A stretch of 64,000 nt of DNA from Brevibacillus sp051967035. Its GTDB lineage: Bacteria; Bacillota; Bacilli; Brevibacillales; Brevibacillaceae. The stretch is from contig NZ_JBQCKK010000003.1 of the NCBI RefSeq assembly GCF_051967035.1, forward strand, positions 62,001-126,000, written 5' to 3'. The position numbers and the translations under genes were made by a program. The notes below the pieces were generated by a model that worked only from the letters and a program-made list of their open reading frames with translations, made no database searches and was not told the origin of the DNA. Shown one piece after another: positions 1 through 7,848 of the stretch; position 1 is the first letter of the stretch, and each line of letters begins with the position of its first letter.

Positions 1-392
1 AGGCTGTGCCATGCGTATTCGGTTACGACTCGGATCGGCAGACGATAGGTTGTGTCCGCGCCAGCAAAACCATCAAACACAAACAGCTCGCTTTTGCCTT
101 GCAGATAGTGCAGCACATCCTGCTGGAGTGCCTGGAACTTCTCCGGAGACATCGGCTGGTTAACCGGACCCCAGTTGATCTTATCGTGTACAGAAGCTTC
201 GTCCACCACAAATTTGTCCTTTGGCGAACGGCCCGTGAACTTGCCTGTCAGCGCATTGAGCGCCCCCTTATCGGTCAAAATCCCTTCGCCACGCTTGACT
301 GCCATTTCAACGAGTCCCGCTACAGACAGGTTGCGGTATACCTGTGCAGCTCCCAGAATGTCAGCAAGCTTGTGAACCGTATTGGTTTCCAT
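1..392 (-). CDS. pckA: Phosphoenolpyruvate carboxykinase (ATP), N-terminal part, cut by the window edge
   Basis: Reading the minus strand from the ATG at 392 gives 130 codons open to the window edge, beginning METNTVHKLADILGAAQVYR. It contains LTGKFTGRSPKDKFVV and the following W-GPVNQPMS segment, which are characteristic of the N-terminal domain of ATP-dependent PEP carboxykinase. That enzyme converts oxaloacetate and ATP to PEP and CO2 in gluconeogenesis in the cytoplasm. The nucleotide-binding and metal-binding C-terminal part lies outside the window. A GAAGGAGAT ribosome binding site sits 8 bases before the ATG, which fixes the start. An extended -10 promoter lies about 75 bp upstream. 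The plus-strand reading frames over this stretch are shadows. The family assignment is strong; intactness of the rest cannot be judged. Confidence 0.93.
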   Translation of the reverse strand, partial: METNTVHKLADILGAAQVYRNLSVAGLVEMAVKRGEGILTDKGALNALTGKFTGRSPKDKFVVDEASVHDKINWGPVNQPMSPEKFQALQQDVLHYLQGKSELFVFDGFAGADTTYRLPIRVVTEYAWHS

Positions 393-465
393 GTGTGAAC
401 GATCTCCTTCCCAAAATGTATATCCAATGATCGTGACTTTTCTCATTGTCGTTCGATTTGTAATT

Positions 466-474
466 AGTATATCA
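466..474 (-). promoter_or_regulatory. Extended -10 promoter of pckA
   Basis: On the minus strand the sequence reads TGATATACT, an extended -10 element (TGn plus TATACT), with no good -35 at the usual distance. It lies 74 bp upstream of the pckA start, in the 305 bp gap between pckA and the amidohydrolase. The rest of that gap holds the amidohydrolase terminator and no gene that I can support. In B. subtilis pckA is repressed by CcpN; I did not identify an operator here. Confidence 0.5.
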
Positions 475-655
475 CATTTGATGAAATAAGCCACATAATT
501 TTAGAATCTCTTGTGGAGAATATGTGAATGGCCTCCCGACTAGCTTTCCCCATCCTACAGTATTTCAGTTCTTCCGCCTCATGTCCACCCTTTCGTAAAT
601 GAGTGCGTATTTCGAAAATTGGGTCGCTTGGAACCAACGCCTGTGCTTTGCTTGC

Positions 656-680
656 AGAAAAACCCGCTGCCTGAGCGGGT
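656..680 (-). terminator. Terminator of the M20 amidohydrolase gene
   Basis: Perfect 7-bp stem (662-668 with 674-680, loop GCCTG) followed on the minus strand by a T-run, 18 bp after the stop codon of the amidohydrolase. The plus side also carries TCTTTTT, so it could act in both directions. Confidence 0.75.
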
Positions 681-697
681 CTTTTTAGCGCATTGGC

Positions 698-1858
698 TTA
701 CCGGGCGGCTTTTTCGGCGGATTGGGCAAAGGTACGCATAACGACGCGACCGAGAATCTCGACGCCGCTTTGGAGCGCCGATCGCTCGAACTTCATCTGC
801 GGATGGTGCAGTCCCGGCTGCAAATCGCAGCCCAGAGCGAGCATGGTCGCTTTGATATGCGGTCGCTCCACCGTGTAAAAGTGAAAGTCTTCCGCTCCCG
901 GACTGACAGGGGCTGCCCTCAGCTTGTCCCTCCCAAGCACGTCGACAATCGCCTGCTCCATCAGTCCCTTCGCTTCCTCATCCACTTCGGCCGCCACCAT
1001 TCGCGATCCGGGCGTAAGCGCAATGGTCGCCTGGTAGGATAGCGCGATCCCTTCGATCACCCGGCGGACGCGGCCGATCAGCTCATCCATCGCCTGATTC
1101 GTTTGCGCCCGCAAATCCAGGGCGAATCTCGCCTTGTCGGGAATGATGTTGTAGCTGTCCCCTCCGGCTTGCAACATCGTCATTTTTACCGTAGCCGGCA
1201 CCATCGGATCGACATGAATCTGTCCCATCCCGGAAATGATCGCACCTGCTACTTCAATCGCATTGATCCCGAGGTGCGGTCTTGCTCCGTGTGCCGATAC
1301 GCCTGTAATTTCGCCGTACAAAAACATCGCGGCGCCGTTGTAAATGGCGGGCCCCGCCGTTCCGTTCGCCATTTCCTGAATCGGGCGCAGATGGACGCCG
1401 TACAAATAGTCGATATCGTCCACGACGCCTTTTTCCACCAGCTTCAGGGCACCCGTTCCTTTTTCTTCGGCAGGCTGGAACAACACTTTCAGTGTTCCCG
1501 GCGGCTCGTATCCGGAACCGATCAATGCCTCTACGGTTTCGACGATCATGGTCATATGGGCATCATGCCCGCAGGAGTGATTGGCGCGCCACTCTCCGTC
1601 CACCTCCTGCCACAGCGCGTCGATATCGGTGCGCAGCCCCACGACTGGCTTCCCTTCTCCCCACTCTGCCACAAGCCCCGTACAATCGGAAAAAGTCGTG
1701 ACCTTTAGTCCCAGCGCACGCATTCTCTTCGCCAGGTATCTCGTCGTCTCGACTTCCTGCCAGCTCGTCTCCGGATTCGCATGCAAGTGACGGAATGTTT
1801 CGTCAATCGCCTGCATACGGGCAGCAACGATCTCTTTCCATGCCACGCTATCAAACAT
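698..1858 (-). CDS. M20-family amidohydrolase (N-acyl amino acid / IAA-amino acid hydrolase type)
   Basis: A 386-residue cytoplasmic protein of the M20D metallopeptidase family, whose members hydrolyse N-acyl amino acids or related amides with two metal ions. Visible family signatures are HANPETSWQE near the N terminus, the metal-ligand segment NHSCGHDAHMTM (Cys and His ligands), QPAEEKGTGA (catalytic Glu pair) and the late SPGAEDFHFY segment that supplies the last metal ligand. A Gly/His-rich dimerisation domain lies in the middle (GVSAHGARPHLGINAIE). The start is placed at the ATG followed by Phe-Asp-Ser because GGGAGG lies 8 bases before it; an upstream in-frame start would add 13 unlikely residues. 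It stands alone, with a terminator just downstream. The exact substrate cannot be read from sequence. Confidence 0.88.
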   Translation of the reverse strand: MFDSVAWKEIVAARMQAIDETFRHLHANPETSWQEVETTRYLAKRMRALGLKVTTFSDCTGLVAEWGEGKPVVGLRTDIDALWQEVDGEWRANHSCGHDAHMTMIVETVEALIGSGYEPPGTLKVLFQPAEEKGTGALKLVEKGVVDDIDYLYGVHLRPIQEMANGTAGPAIYNGAAMFLYGEITGVSAHGARPHLGINAIEVAGAIISGMGQIHVDPMVPATVKMTMLQAGGDSYNIIPDKARFALDLRAQTNQAMDELIGRVRRVIEGIALSYQATIALTPGSRMVAAEVDEEAKGLMEQAIVDVLGRDKLRAAPVSPGAEDFHFYTVERPHIKATMLALGCDLQPGLHHPQMKFERSALQSGVEILGRVVMRTFAQSAEKAAR

Positions 1859-1934
1859 ATACGCGCCTCCCATCGTTTCTTCCCCATTGTAGCACACAAG
1901 AGCGCCTGTTTCCGAAAGGCGGGAGCCACGGCTT

Positions 1935-2276
1935 CTATTTGCACGTCAAGCGCAAAATCGCATCCAGCTTCAACTGGTCGCGCAGGGTCCCTGCTATGTT
2001 CACCTGCTGCTTGGCCAGCGCATAGACCAGCTCATCCCCGCCAAACAGCATCTCCATCTGTCGCTCGCCTCCCCTGACAATCAGATCCGCGGACTGCTCC
2101 TCCTCCCAGACGCCTGCCGAGATGCTGCCTTTGGAAATCGTGATTTGCCACCGGGACTGCGTATCGTCGACGACAATCCCGATCCTTTTTTCCCAACCCG
2201 CCGTCACGTAGCGCAAGTGCGTTTTCTTCTGCAAGCGTTCGCCGATCTCATCCAGCAATCTGCCAATCCCGATCAT
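1935..2276 (-). CDS. Small SCP2-like (sterol carrier protein 2 fold) protein
   Basis: A 113-residue soluble protein. The central part (roughly residues 45-100, with SADLIVRGGERQMEMLFGGD followed by NIAGTLRDQLKLDAIL) has the pattern of the SCP2 lipid-binding fold: a beta-strand region, a conserved hydrophobic helix carrying the gene-dosage segment, then a terminal helix. Such small SCP2 proteins occur in Bacilli without a defined ligand. It has no signal peptide or membrane segment. It lies 76 bp upstream of the amidohydrolase on the same strand, so the two may be cotranscribed, but a functional link is not shown. The function is unknown. Confidence 0.6.
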   Translation of the reverse strand: MIGIGRLLDEIGERLQKKTHLRYVTAGWEKRIGIVVDDTQSRWQITISKGSISAGVWEEEQSADLIVRGGERQMEMLFGGDELVYALAKQQVNIAGTLRDQLKLDAILRLTCK

Positions 2277-2412
2277 AAACCCGTCCCCCTCTCTCTTTCC
2301 CCTTTGGGTTCGCGGCTTGCGCAGTCGAATCCTTTGGCGAGGGATGAGAACCGCTGTCGGGACTTGTCAGGGCAGGCGACTTTTTCTCGACAGACTTTTT
2401 ACGCGAGGAGTC

Positions 2413-2451
2413 AAAAGAAAAGAGCACCCGCGTCGTCCGCAGATGCTCTTT
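2413..2451 (-). terminator. Terminator after the VOC protein gene
   Basis: A long hairpin (arms 2418-2432 and 2438-2451) followed on the minus strand by TTTTCTTTTG. It lies 12 bp after the stop of the VOC gene. Confidence 0.75.
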
Positions 2452-2462
2452 GGATGGATCCG

Positions 2463-2855
2463 TTATTCATCGAATTCGTCTTTATCCAGTCTGACCTCCA
2501 GATGGTGGCCATCCGGTGTCTCAAAATACAGATTGTAGCTCGTAGGCTGCGTGATCGGACCGCGATAACAAATGTTTTCCGCCTCCAGCTTGTCGACCAA
2601 ATAGTCCAGTTCAGCGCGGCTTGTCACCGAGAAGGCGACGTGATCGACTTGCCCGACGCCGCCTTTGCCTTCCTCCCCGCCATGCGGATGGAGACCGATC
2701 CGTGTGTATGTGCCGATTTGAAAGTAGACAGGCGCTCCTTCCACCATATTCTCTTCCGGGATGGGGACTTCCAAAATGTCCTTAAAAAACCGAGCTACCT
2801 TCACGACATCGCTGCAATTCAATGCGATGTGGTGAACGCCTTTCAAATGAAACAT
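2463..2855 (-). CDS. VOC-superfamily protein (glyoxalase / dioxygenase fold)
   Basis: A 130-residue single-domain protein of the vicinal oxygen chelate superfamily. It opens with HHIALNCSDVVKVARFF and continues with FQIGTYTRIGLHPH, QVDHVAFSV and YFETPDGHHLEVR, which is the paired beta-alpha-beta-beta-beta module expected for glyoxalase I-like proteins. Candidate metal ligands are the early His, the His of the VDHVAF motif and the terminal Glu of HHLEVR. No substrate can be assigned; members range from glyoxalases to antibiotic-resistance proteins. It is a single gene with its own terminator and lies 28 bp after the Cys-rich protein gene on the same strand. Confidence 0.8.
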   Translation of the reverse strand: MFHLKGVHHIALNCSDVVKVARFFKDILEVPIPEENMVEGAPVYFQIGTYTRIGLHPHGGEEGKGGVGQVDHVAFSVTSRAELDYLVDKLEAENICYRGPITQPTSYNLYFETPDGHHLEVRLDKDEFDE

Positions 2856-2883
2856 TCACACTGCCTCCCACGTCAACTAAAGG

Positions 2884-3318
2884 TCATGCGCTTTTTTGCG
2901 ACACCTGCTTGCGTTTATGGTACTGCTTGAGTCGCTCGCTTAACCGTTTTAAACGAATCATGAGTGCTTCACGCCACTCTTCATCCTGCAACTCCTTGGC
3001 GATGCCGAGCAAATCCAAGGAGATATCAATTTGCTGCTTCAAAACATCGGCGAAGCTGGCTGCCTCATCCGTCATGGTACAATTCTCAAACAACTCGGAT
3101 GTATTGTCAACATTCACAAAATCAGCGAAATCGACTTCGGGCGCCTGATCCCCCTGCGCATATTCTACTAGAATTTCATACTCCCCCTCAATAGCGGGAT
3201 GAACCTCAATTCGGTCACAAACAGGACAAAACATGATAGGGACATTGTGTACGAGCGTTTTATAATGACGGACTGAGCCTATAGAGCCTACCATTCCTGC
3301 ACCGCAACAATAACTCAT
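2884..3318 (-). CDS. Uncharacterised Cys-rich N-terminal protein (possible zinc-binding)
   Basis: A 144-residue protein of unknown function. It starts MSYCCGAGM and carries a second pair, FCPVCDR, about 35 residues on; together CC and CxxC could make a zinc site like those of small YgiT-type proteins. The middle is acidic. The C-terminal half is a basic, leucine-rich amphipathic helix (KRLSERLKQYHKRK). The start was chosen at the ATG before Ser-Tyr-Cys-Cys because AAGGAGG lies 8 bases before it; an earlier in-frame ATG has no ribosome binding site. It precedes the VOC gene by 28 bp. The 301 bp upstream gap to the chemoreceptor holds that gene's promoter and nothing else recognised. Confidence 0.7.
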   Translation of the reverse strand: MSYCCGAGMVGSIGSVRHYKTLVHNVPIMFCPVCDRIEVHPAIEGEYEILVEYAQGDQAPEVDFADFVNVDNTSELFENCTMTDEAASFADVLKQQIDISLDLLGIAKELQDEEWREALMIRLKRLSERLKQYHKRKQVSQKSA

Positions 3319-3551
3319 ATCGTCTCCCTCCTTCTTCGCCAAACGGCGAGTGTAGACGCGTCTGGTCGAAACTCTCTGTCTGTAACCGCATTGTAACCCG
3401 TAATCCCTCTGCTGCTCTACCGCAAAAAGATACCAATCGATTTATGGTAAAACAAATGGTCATACTATTGTACGCGATTTGCTTGCGTTTGACCACTATT
3501 TTCTGATTAGTCGGAAATTTTTGTGGCACATGCCTGCTCCCCCACAAGGAT

Positions 3552-3578
3552 GCAAGAAAGTTTGGATCATGCCGATAT
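3552..3578 (+). promoter_or_regulatory. Sigma-D type promoter of the chemoreceptor gene
   Basis: GCCGATAT at 3571-3578 is an exact match to the B. subtilis sigma-D (flagellar/chemotaxis) -10 consensus and lies 41 bp before the ATG. The -35 is poor (GCAA at 3552-3555, 15-bp spacer, against consensus TAAA). The exact -10 in front of a methyl-accepting chemotaxis gene makes this likely functional. Confidence 0.7.
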
Positions 3579-3619
3579 AGGGAATAGACAGCTAGTCATA
3601 AGAAAAGGAGAGCGGTTGT

Positions 3620-5674
3620 ATGTTTCGTTTTCAAAGCCTTCGCGCCCGGACACTTGCGATTACCCTTCCTGTGCTTGTCCTTACTTTGGTGCTTCTGATG
3701 AGCATGGCCTACCTGTTTTCCCACACGCAATTGAACAAGGAACTGACCGACAAAATGACCTACCAGTTGGATGTACTCGGCAGCAAGGTGGAGAGTGAAC
3801 TGGAAGCCCACAGCAAAGTCACCCTGAGCATGGCCCGGGTAATCGAAATGAGCCCCCTTACTTATTCGCTGGAGCAGTTGGATTCCCTGCTAGCCAAAAC
3901 CGTTCTCATCAACGAAACGTCCGTCGGCATGGGCATTTTCATGGAGCCGTACGCTTTTGATCCGAACAAACCGTTCGTTTCTACCTACGGCGCGAAAAAA
4001 GACGGCAAGGTGAACATCACGTATGAATACAGTACGCCAGCCTACAATTACCCTGCGCAAGAATGGTACAAGATCGGCCTGTCGACAAAAAAACCGACGG
4101 ACTTTACGCCTCCTTACTATGACGAGATTGCCAAAGTTTCCATGACGACAGTCGTCGCTCCGTTTTACTCCCCTGACAACAAACTGCTGGGGGTAGCGAC
4201 AGACGACATTTCGCTCACAGACATTCAAGAGATGGTCTCGGGGACAAAAGTTGGCGAGACGGGCTGGGCCTTCTTGCTGGATCAAAACGGCAAGTACCTG
4301 TCCCATCCGCAATCGGACAAGCTGATGGTGCAATCGGTGCAAACCGACAGCAACGCGTCTCTCGCAGAAATCGGCCCCGCTCTTCTGGCCGAAAGCGCGG
4401 GCATGAAAACGTTTTCTGATGACCAAGGGATCAATCGCGTCTATTTCAAAAAAATCCCCGCCACCCATTGGACGATTGCGCTCGTCATGCCGGAAAATGA
4501 ATTCGCCAAGCCGCTGAACGCCTTGTTTTATCAGCTTCTTGCTGTCAGCCTGTTCGGGCTATTGATTCTGGTTGCCGTTATTTATTTCTACAGCAACTAT
4601 TTGACCGGACAAATCAACAAGGCCAATCAGCTCTCGCAAGCCCTCTCCTCCGGCGATTTCACCGCTTCCATGGAAGTCAGGACGGCCGATGAGATGGGGG
4701 TCATGGCGAGTCGCTTCAATGCGATGACCGCCACCCTGCGCGAAACGCTCAGCCAGGTCAGCTACAGCGCGCAGCAAGTCGCCGCCACCTCCGAACAGCT
4801 GATGGCCAGCGCCGAGCAAACGAGCAAAGCAACGGAGCAGATTGCCCAGTCTGTGCAGGAGATCGCCTACGGAACCGAGCAGCAAGTGGACGCGACCAAC
4901 CAGGGCAGCGATGTCATCCACGAAATCGCCCGGCATATTTCCATCGTGGAAACAGGAATCGAGGAAGTCGGCTCCTCTACCCGCGATACCAATCGCCAGG
5001 CTGCGGAAGGCAACGAAATGGCCGCGAAGACTGTGGAACACATGACGGTGATTCACGGACAAATGGAACAAACCGCAGCGGTGGTCAACGCACTGGGGCA
5101 GCGCTCCCAGGAGATCGGCCAAATGATCGCGCTGATTACCTCCATCGCCAGCCAGACCAATCTGCTCGCCCTCAACGCCGCGATCGAGGCGGCCAGAGCC
5201 GGCGAGCAAGGACGAGGCTTTGCCGTTGTCGCCGACGAGGTGCGCAAGCTGGCGGAACAGTCCAGCTCGGCCGCTGAGCAAGTAAGCAGCCTCGTCACCG
5301 ACATTCAGCGCGATACCGAATCGGCCATCGCTGCCATGAGCCACGGCTCTGTCATCCTCGGAGAAGGCATGACGCTGGTCCGTGCGACCGGGACCGCGTT
5401 CGAACAAATTTCTGGCTCCACCGCTCACTTGCTGACGCGCACAGACGAAGTGTCAGCGGAAATGAACAAAATCAGCCGGGAGATGCAATCCATTGTCGCG
5501 GCAATCGACCATATCTCCCAAATCGCCGTGCAGTCCGCAGCCCACTCGCAAACCGTCGCTGCGGCGGCCGAGGAGCAAAACGCGTCGATGGAAGAAATCT
5601 CCGCGGCAGCGACGATGCTCGCGAAGATGGCAGAAGAGCTGAACGATACCGTGCGAACGTTCAAGCTGAGCTAG
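3620..5674 (+). CDS. Methyl-accepting chemotaxis protein with double Cache sensor
   Basis: A 684-residue transmembrane chemoreceptor. Order of parts: short cytoplasmic N terminus, TM1 (about residues 10-32), an extracytoplasmic double-Cache domain to about residue 300 (with WYKIG, PPYYDE and GVATDDISLTDIQ), TM2 (about 302-327), a HAMP domain (to about 380) and the cytoplasmic coiled-coil signalling domain. The signalling hairpin tip, EQGRGFAVVADEVRKLAEQS near residue 530, is the part that contacts CheW and CheA. Cache receptors of this build usually sense small ligands such as amino acids or organic acids; the ligand is not deducible here. AAAAGGAG lies about 8 bases before the ATG. A sigma-D type -10 lies just upstream, tying it to the motility regulon. 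Confidence 0.95.
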   Translation: MFRFQSLRARTLAITLPVLVLTLVLLMSMAYLFSHTQLNKELTDKMTYQLDVLGSKVESELEAHSKVTLSMARVIEMSPLTYSLEQLDSLLAKTVLINETSVGMGIFMEPYAFDPNKPFVSTYGAKKDGKVNITYEYSTPAYNYPAQEWYKIGLSTKKPTDFTPPYYDEIAKVSMTTVVAPFYSPDNKLLGVATDDISLTDIQEMVSGTKVGETGWAFLLDQNGKYLSHPQSDKLMVQSVQTDSNASLAEIGPALLAESAGMKTFSDDQGINRVYFKKIPATHWTIALVMPENEFAKPLNALFYQLLAVSLFGLLILVAVIYFYSNYLTGQINKANQLSQALSSGDFTASMEVRTADEMGVMASRFNAMTATLRETLSQVSYSAQQVAATSEQLMASAEQTSKATEQIAQSVQEIAYGTEQQVDATNQGSDVIHEIARHISIVETGIEEVGSSTRDTNRQAAEGNEMAAKTVEHMTVIHGQMEQTAAVVNALGQRSQEIGQMIALITSIASQTNLLALNAAIEAARAGEQGRGFAVVADEVRKLAEQSSSAAEQVSSLVTDIQRDTESAIAAMSHGSVILGEGMTLVRATGTAFEQISGSTAHLLTRTDEVSAEMNKISREMQSIVAAIDHISQIAVQSAAHSQTVAAAAEEQNASMEEISAAATMLAKMAEELNDTVRTFKLS

Positions 5675-5700
5675 TGGTTTGCAGTCGGGCGGCATCCATG

Positions 5701-5753
5701 AAAAAGGCTTCGCCAAGCTTTCGTGGCTCGGCGAAGCCTTTTTCTTTTGGTTC
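5701..5753 (+). terminator. Terminator of the chemoreceptor gene
   Basis: A long stem AAAAAGGCTTCGCC pairing with GGCGAAGCCTTTTT, ending in a T-run, 26 bp after the stop codon. Confidence 0.85.
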
Positions 5754-5845
5754 TGTTTGCGAACGGAATGACCGATCAGACGGATTGGACCCATAGAGGG
5801 AGAAAGGGGTCTTCCCCATGTGACCCGGGGGAGATCCCCAAAGCT

Positions 5846-5876
5846 AAAAAACCGGAGCAACCTGCCCCGGCTTTTT
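5846..5876 (-). terminator. Terminator of gcvH
   Basis: Stem of about 12 bp with a 3-base loop (arms 5848-5859 and 5863-5875) followed on the minus strand by TTTTTT, 12 bp after the gcvH stop. Confidence 0.8.
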
Positions 5877-5887
5877 GTGTCGGCAAC

Positions 5888-6268
5888 CTATTCTTTTACC
5901 ATGGCCTCGTACTTGTCGGCATCCAGCAGCTTATCCAGCTCCGCTGCGTCGGACAGCTCGACAGCGATCATCCAGGCCTGCTCATACGGCGAAGAGTTCA
6001 CCAGCTCCGGCGCCTCTTCCAGTTCGCCGTTTACTTCCACTACTTTTCCGGATACAGGAGCGTACAACTCGGAGACGGTTTTTACGGATTCTACACTGCC
6101 AAATGGCTCATCCTGTTGAATGGTCGTGCCTACTTCTGGCAACTCGACAAACACGATGTCACCCAGCTCTGATTGAGCAAAAGCGGTGATTCCAATGTAG
6201 GCTTTGTTCCCTTCCACTCGCACCCACTCATGCTCTTCACTGTAACGTAGATTTTTCGGGAATTCCAT
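5888..6268 (-). CDS. gcvH: Glycine cleavage system H protein
   Basis: A 126-residue lipoyl carrier protein that shuttles the aminomethyl group between the P, T and L proteins of the glycine cleavage system. In Firmicutes it is also the lipoyl relay from which LipL moves lipoate to E2 subunits. RYSEEHEWVRVEGN, AQSELGDIVFVELPEVG and the lipoylation segment FGSVESVKTVSELYAPVSG (Lys in SVKTVS) are diagnostic. Two ATGs compete: the first is only 2 bases from AGGAGG, the second is 11 bases away and gives the usual family N terminus (M-E-F-P-K), so the second was chosen. No gcvT or gcvP is nearby; a stand-alone gcvH is common in Bacilli. Confidence 0.93.
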   Translation of the reverse strand: MEFPKNLRYSEEHEWVRVEGNKAYIGITAFAQSELGDIVFVELPEVGTTIQQDEPFGSVESVKTVSELYAPVSGKVVEVNGELEEAPELVNSSPYEQAWMIAVELSDAAELDKLLDADKYEAMVKE

Positions 6269-6427
6269 CGTTTCCATATCCTCCTATCGGGTACAATCCA
6301 TTACACATACATAATTAGACGAACATTCCTGGATTCCTCTTCGATCCTCAAAATTCTGAACAAACGTTTTGGGCCAATATCTGTATCTTTTTCCAAACAC
6401 GACAGATGAATACCTGTGACTTTCGTT

Positions 6428-6592
6428 TCACGAAGGGGTGTTTTTGCGTTTATTCTTTGTGAGGAAGTCCACTGCAAAAATCAAAAGCACGATCATGCCG
6501 GAATGAAGGAGAGGCTTCGTAAAATCAGCTCCATCATAAAGAAAGCACGCGAAAATAAAATTCCCTAGAAACGTAATGAGATATCCAAGCAT
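6428..6592 (-). CDS. Small membrane protein, 54 residues, unknown function
   Basis: Minus-strand reading frame from an ATG at 6592 to TGA at 6428. It encodes two hydrophobic stretches (LGYLITFLGNFIFACFL and HSGMIVLLIFAVDFL) separated by a short acidic turn with YDGADFTK, and ends in a basic tail (TKNKRKNTPS). This looks like a two-helix membrane hairpin. The ribosome binding site (AAGGCGGG, 8 bases before the ATG) is weak. It lies 65 bp after the aminotransferase stop on the same strand and could be the last gene of that operon. I do not recognise a family. Codon composition is richer in A/T than the neighbours, so it may be old and fast-evolving or not expressed. Confidence 0.5.
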   Translation of the reverse strand: MLGYLITFLGNFIFACFLYDGADFTKPLLHSGMIVLLIFAVDFLTKNKRKNTPS

Positions 6593-6657
6593 GGTAACAT
6601 CCCGCCTTCAAACGAAGTCAATGGCAGCCAAAAGTTGATGCAGACATTGCCGGACAG

Positions 6658-7845
6658 CTATACACCTGCTTGTTTCGTCAGAAGACCTGACGCCGCAATC
6701 GAGCGAGCGGCCTGGCGCAGCACCTCCGGACTCTGCACGAGCGCGATCCGGACATACCCTTCTCCTTCGTCGCCAAAGACGCTACCGGGAATGACGACTA
6801 CGCCTGCTTCCTCCAAGAGCGCAAGGGCAAATGCGCGGGAGGTCCAGCCTGTTGGCACGGGCGCCCAGACGAACATCGTCGCTTTTGGCGGTTCCATCAC
6901 CCAGCCCGCCTCGGCCAGCGCTTCTAGCAAGACGTCCCGGCGCTCCTGGTATACGGAGGCGACGCTGTTGCTCCCGCCTGCTTCGCGATCCATGCGCAAC
7001 GCCTCGACTGCCATCTCTTGGACAGGCAAAAAGACGCCGTAGTCGATATGGGACTTGACGACGGCAAGCGGCTTGATGATCTCGCTGTTACCGACGACAT
7101 AGGCCATGCGGCAGCCTGCCATGTTGAAGCTTTTGGAAAAGGAGTTGAATTCGATCCCCACGTCTTTGGCTCCCGCCGCTTGCAGAAAGCTGGGCGGACG
7201 GTAACCGTCAAAGGCCATCTCGGAGTAGGCGAGGTCATGCACGACGATAATGCCGTGACGCTTGGCGAAAGCAACGACCTCCTCGAAAAAGTCGACGGTC
7301 GCGACAGCCGATACAGGATTATTCGGATAGTTCAGAATCATGAACTTCGACCGGGCCGCAATCTCCTCCGGGATATCTGCGAGCTTCGGCAAATAGCCGT
7401 TTTCCGCGCGCAGCGGCATCCGGTACGGAATCGCCCCCGCCAGATGCACGCTTCCCTCGTAAATCGGGTAGCCGGGGTCAGGCACGAGCACCATGTCCCC
7501 CGGATCGGTCCAGGCCCAAGCAAAGTGCGCGAGTCCATCCTGCGAGCCCATCAAGGAATGGACCTCGCCGTCTGGCGCAAGCTCCACGCCAAAGCGGTAG
7601 CGGTACCAGCGGGCCACTTCCTGGCGAAAGGCGGCGGTGCCCTCGCTCAAGGCATAGCCAAAAGCGCCCGGCTGTTGGACAGCATCGAGCAGGGTCGCAA
7701 GCAGCCGGCCTTCAGGCGGTTGATCCGGGCTGCCGATACTCAAGTCGTACACGGGTCGTTTTTGGGCGACTTCTTTCTTTCGCGCAGCCATTTCGGAAAA
7801 AATCGCGGCAGACAGATTTTGCAGTCTCCTGGACGGTTGGCGCAT
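6658..7845 (-). CDS. Class I/II PLP-dependent aminotransferase
   Basis: A 395-residue fold-type I aminotransferase. Seen: SIGSPDQPPEG and GYALSEGTAAFRQEVARWY at the substrate side, GSQDGLAHF, the YPNNPV segment (about 172-177), HDLAYSEMAFDG with the PLP-ring Asp and Tyr (about 204 and 207), the Schiff-base Lys in NSFSKSFNMAGCR (Lys about 238) and a C-terminal FGDEGEGYVRIAL with the carboxylate-binding Arg. The sequence resembles the group annotated as LL-diaminopimelate aminotransferase or PatA-like enzymes; the true substrate is not decided by sequence. It follows the ArsC-family gene by 3 bp, so they are almost certainly one transcript. It could also supply the last transamination of methionine salvage, since no mtnE is in the mtn cluster, but there is no direct evidence. 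Confidence 0.88.
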   Translation of the reverse strand: MRQPSRRLQNLSAAIFSEMAARKKEVAQKRPVYDLSIGSPDQPPEGRLLATLLDAVQQPGAFGYALSEGTAAFRQEVARWYRYRFGVELAPDGEVHSLMGSQDGLAHFAWAWTDPGDMVLVPDPGYPIYEGSVHLAGAIPYRMPLRAENGYLPKLADIPEEIAARSKFMILNYPNNPVSAVATVDFFEEVVAFAKRHGIIVVHDLAYSEMAFDGYRPPSFLQAAGAKDVGIEFNSFSKSFNMAGCRMAYVVGNSEIIKPLAVVKSHIDYGVFLPVQEMAVEALRMDREAGGSNSVASVYQERRDVLLEALAEAGWVMEPPKATMFVWAPVPTGWTSRAFALALLEEAGVVVIPGSVFGDEGEGYVRIALVQSPEVLRQAARSIAASGLLTKQAGV

Positions 7846-7848
7846 CCG

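Noticed and set aside
6..398. Plus-strand 130-codon frame at the window start
   Set aside because: It is the shadow of the minus-strand pckA fragment, whose protein has clear PEP carboxykinase motifs and a ribosome binding site.
3890..5428. Minus-strand frames of 192 and 289 codons under the chemoreceptor
   Set aside because: Antisense shadows of a gene with strong MCP signatures.
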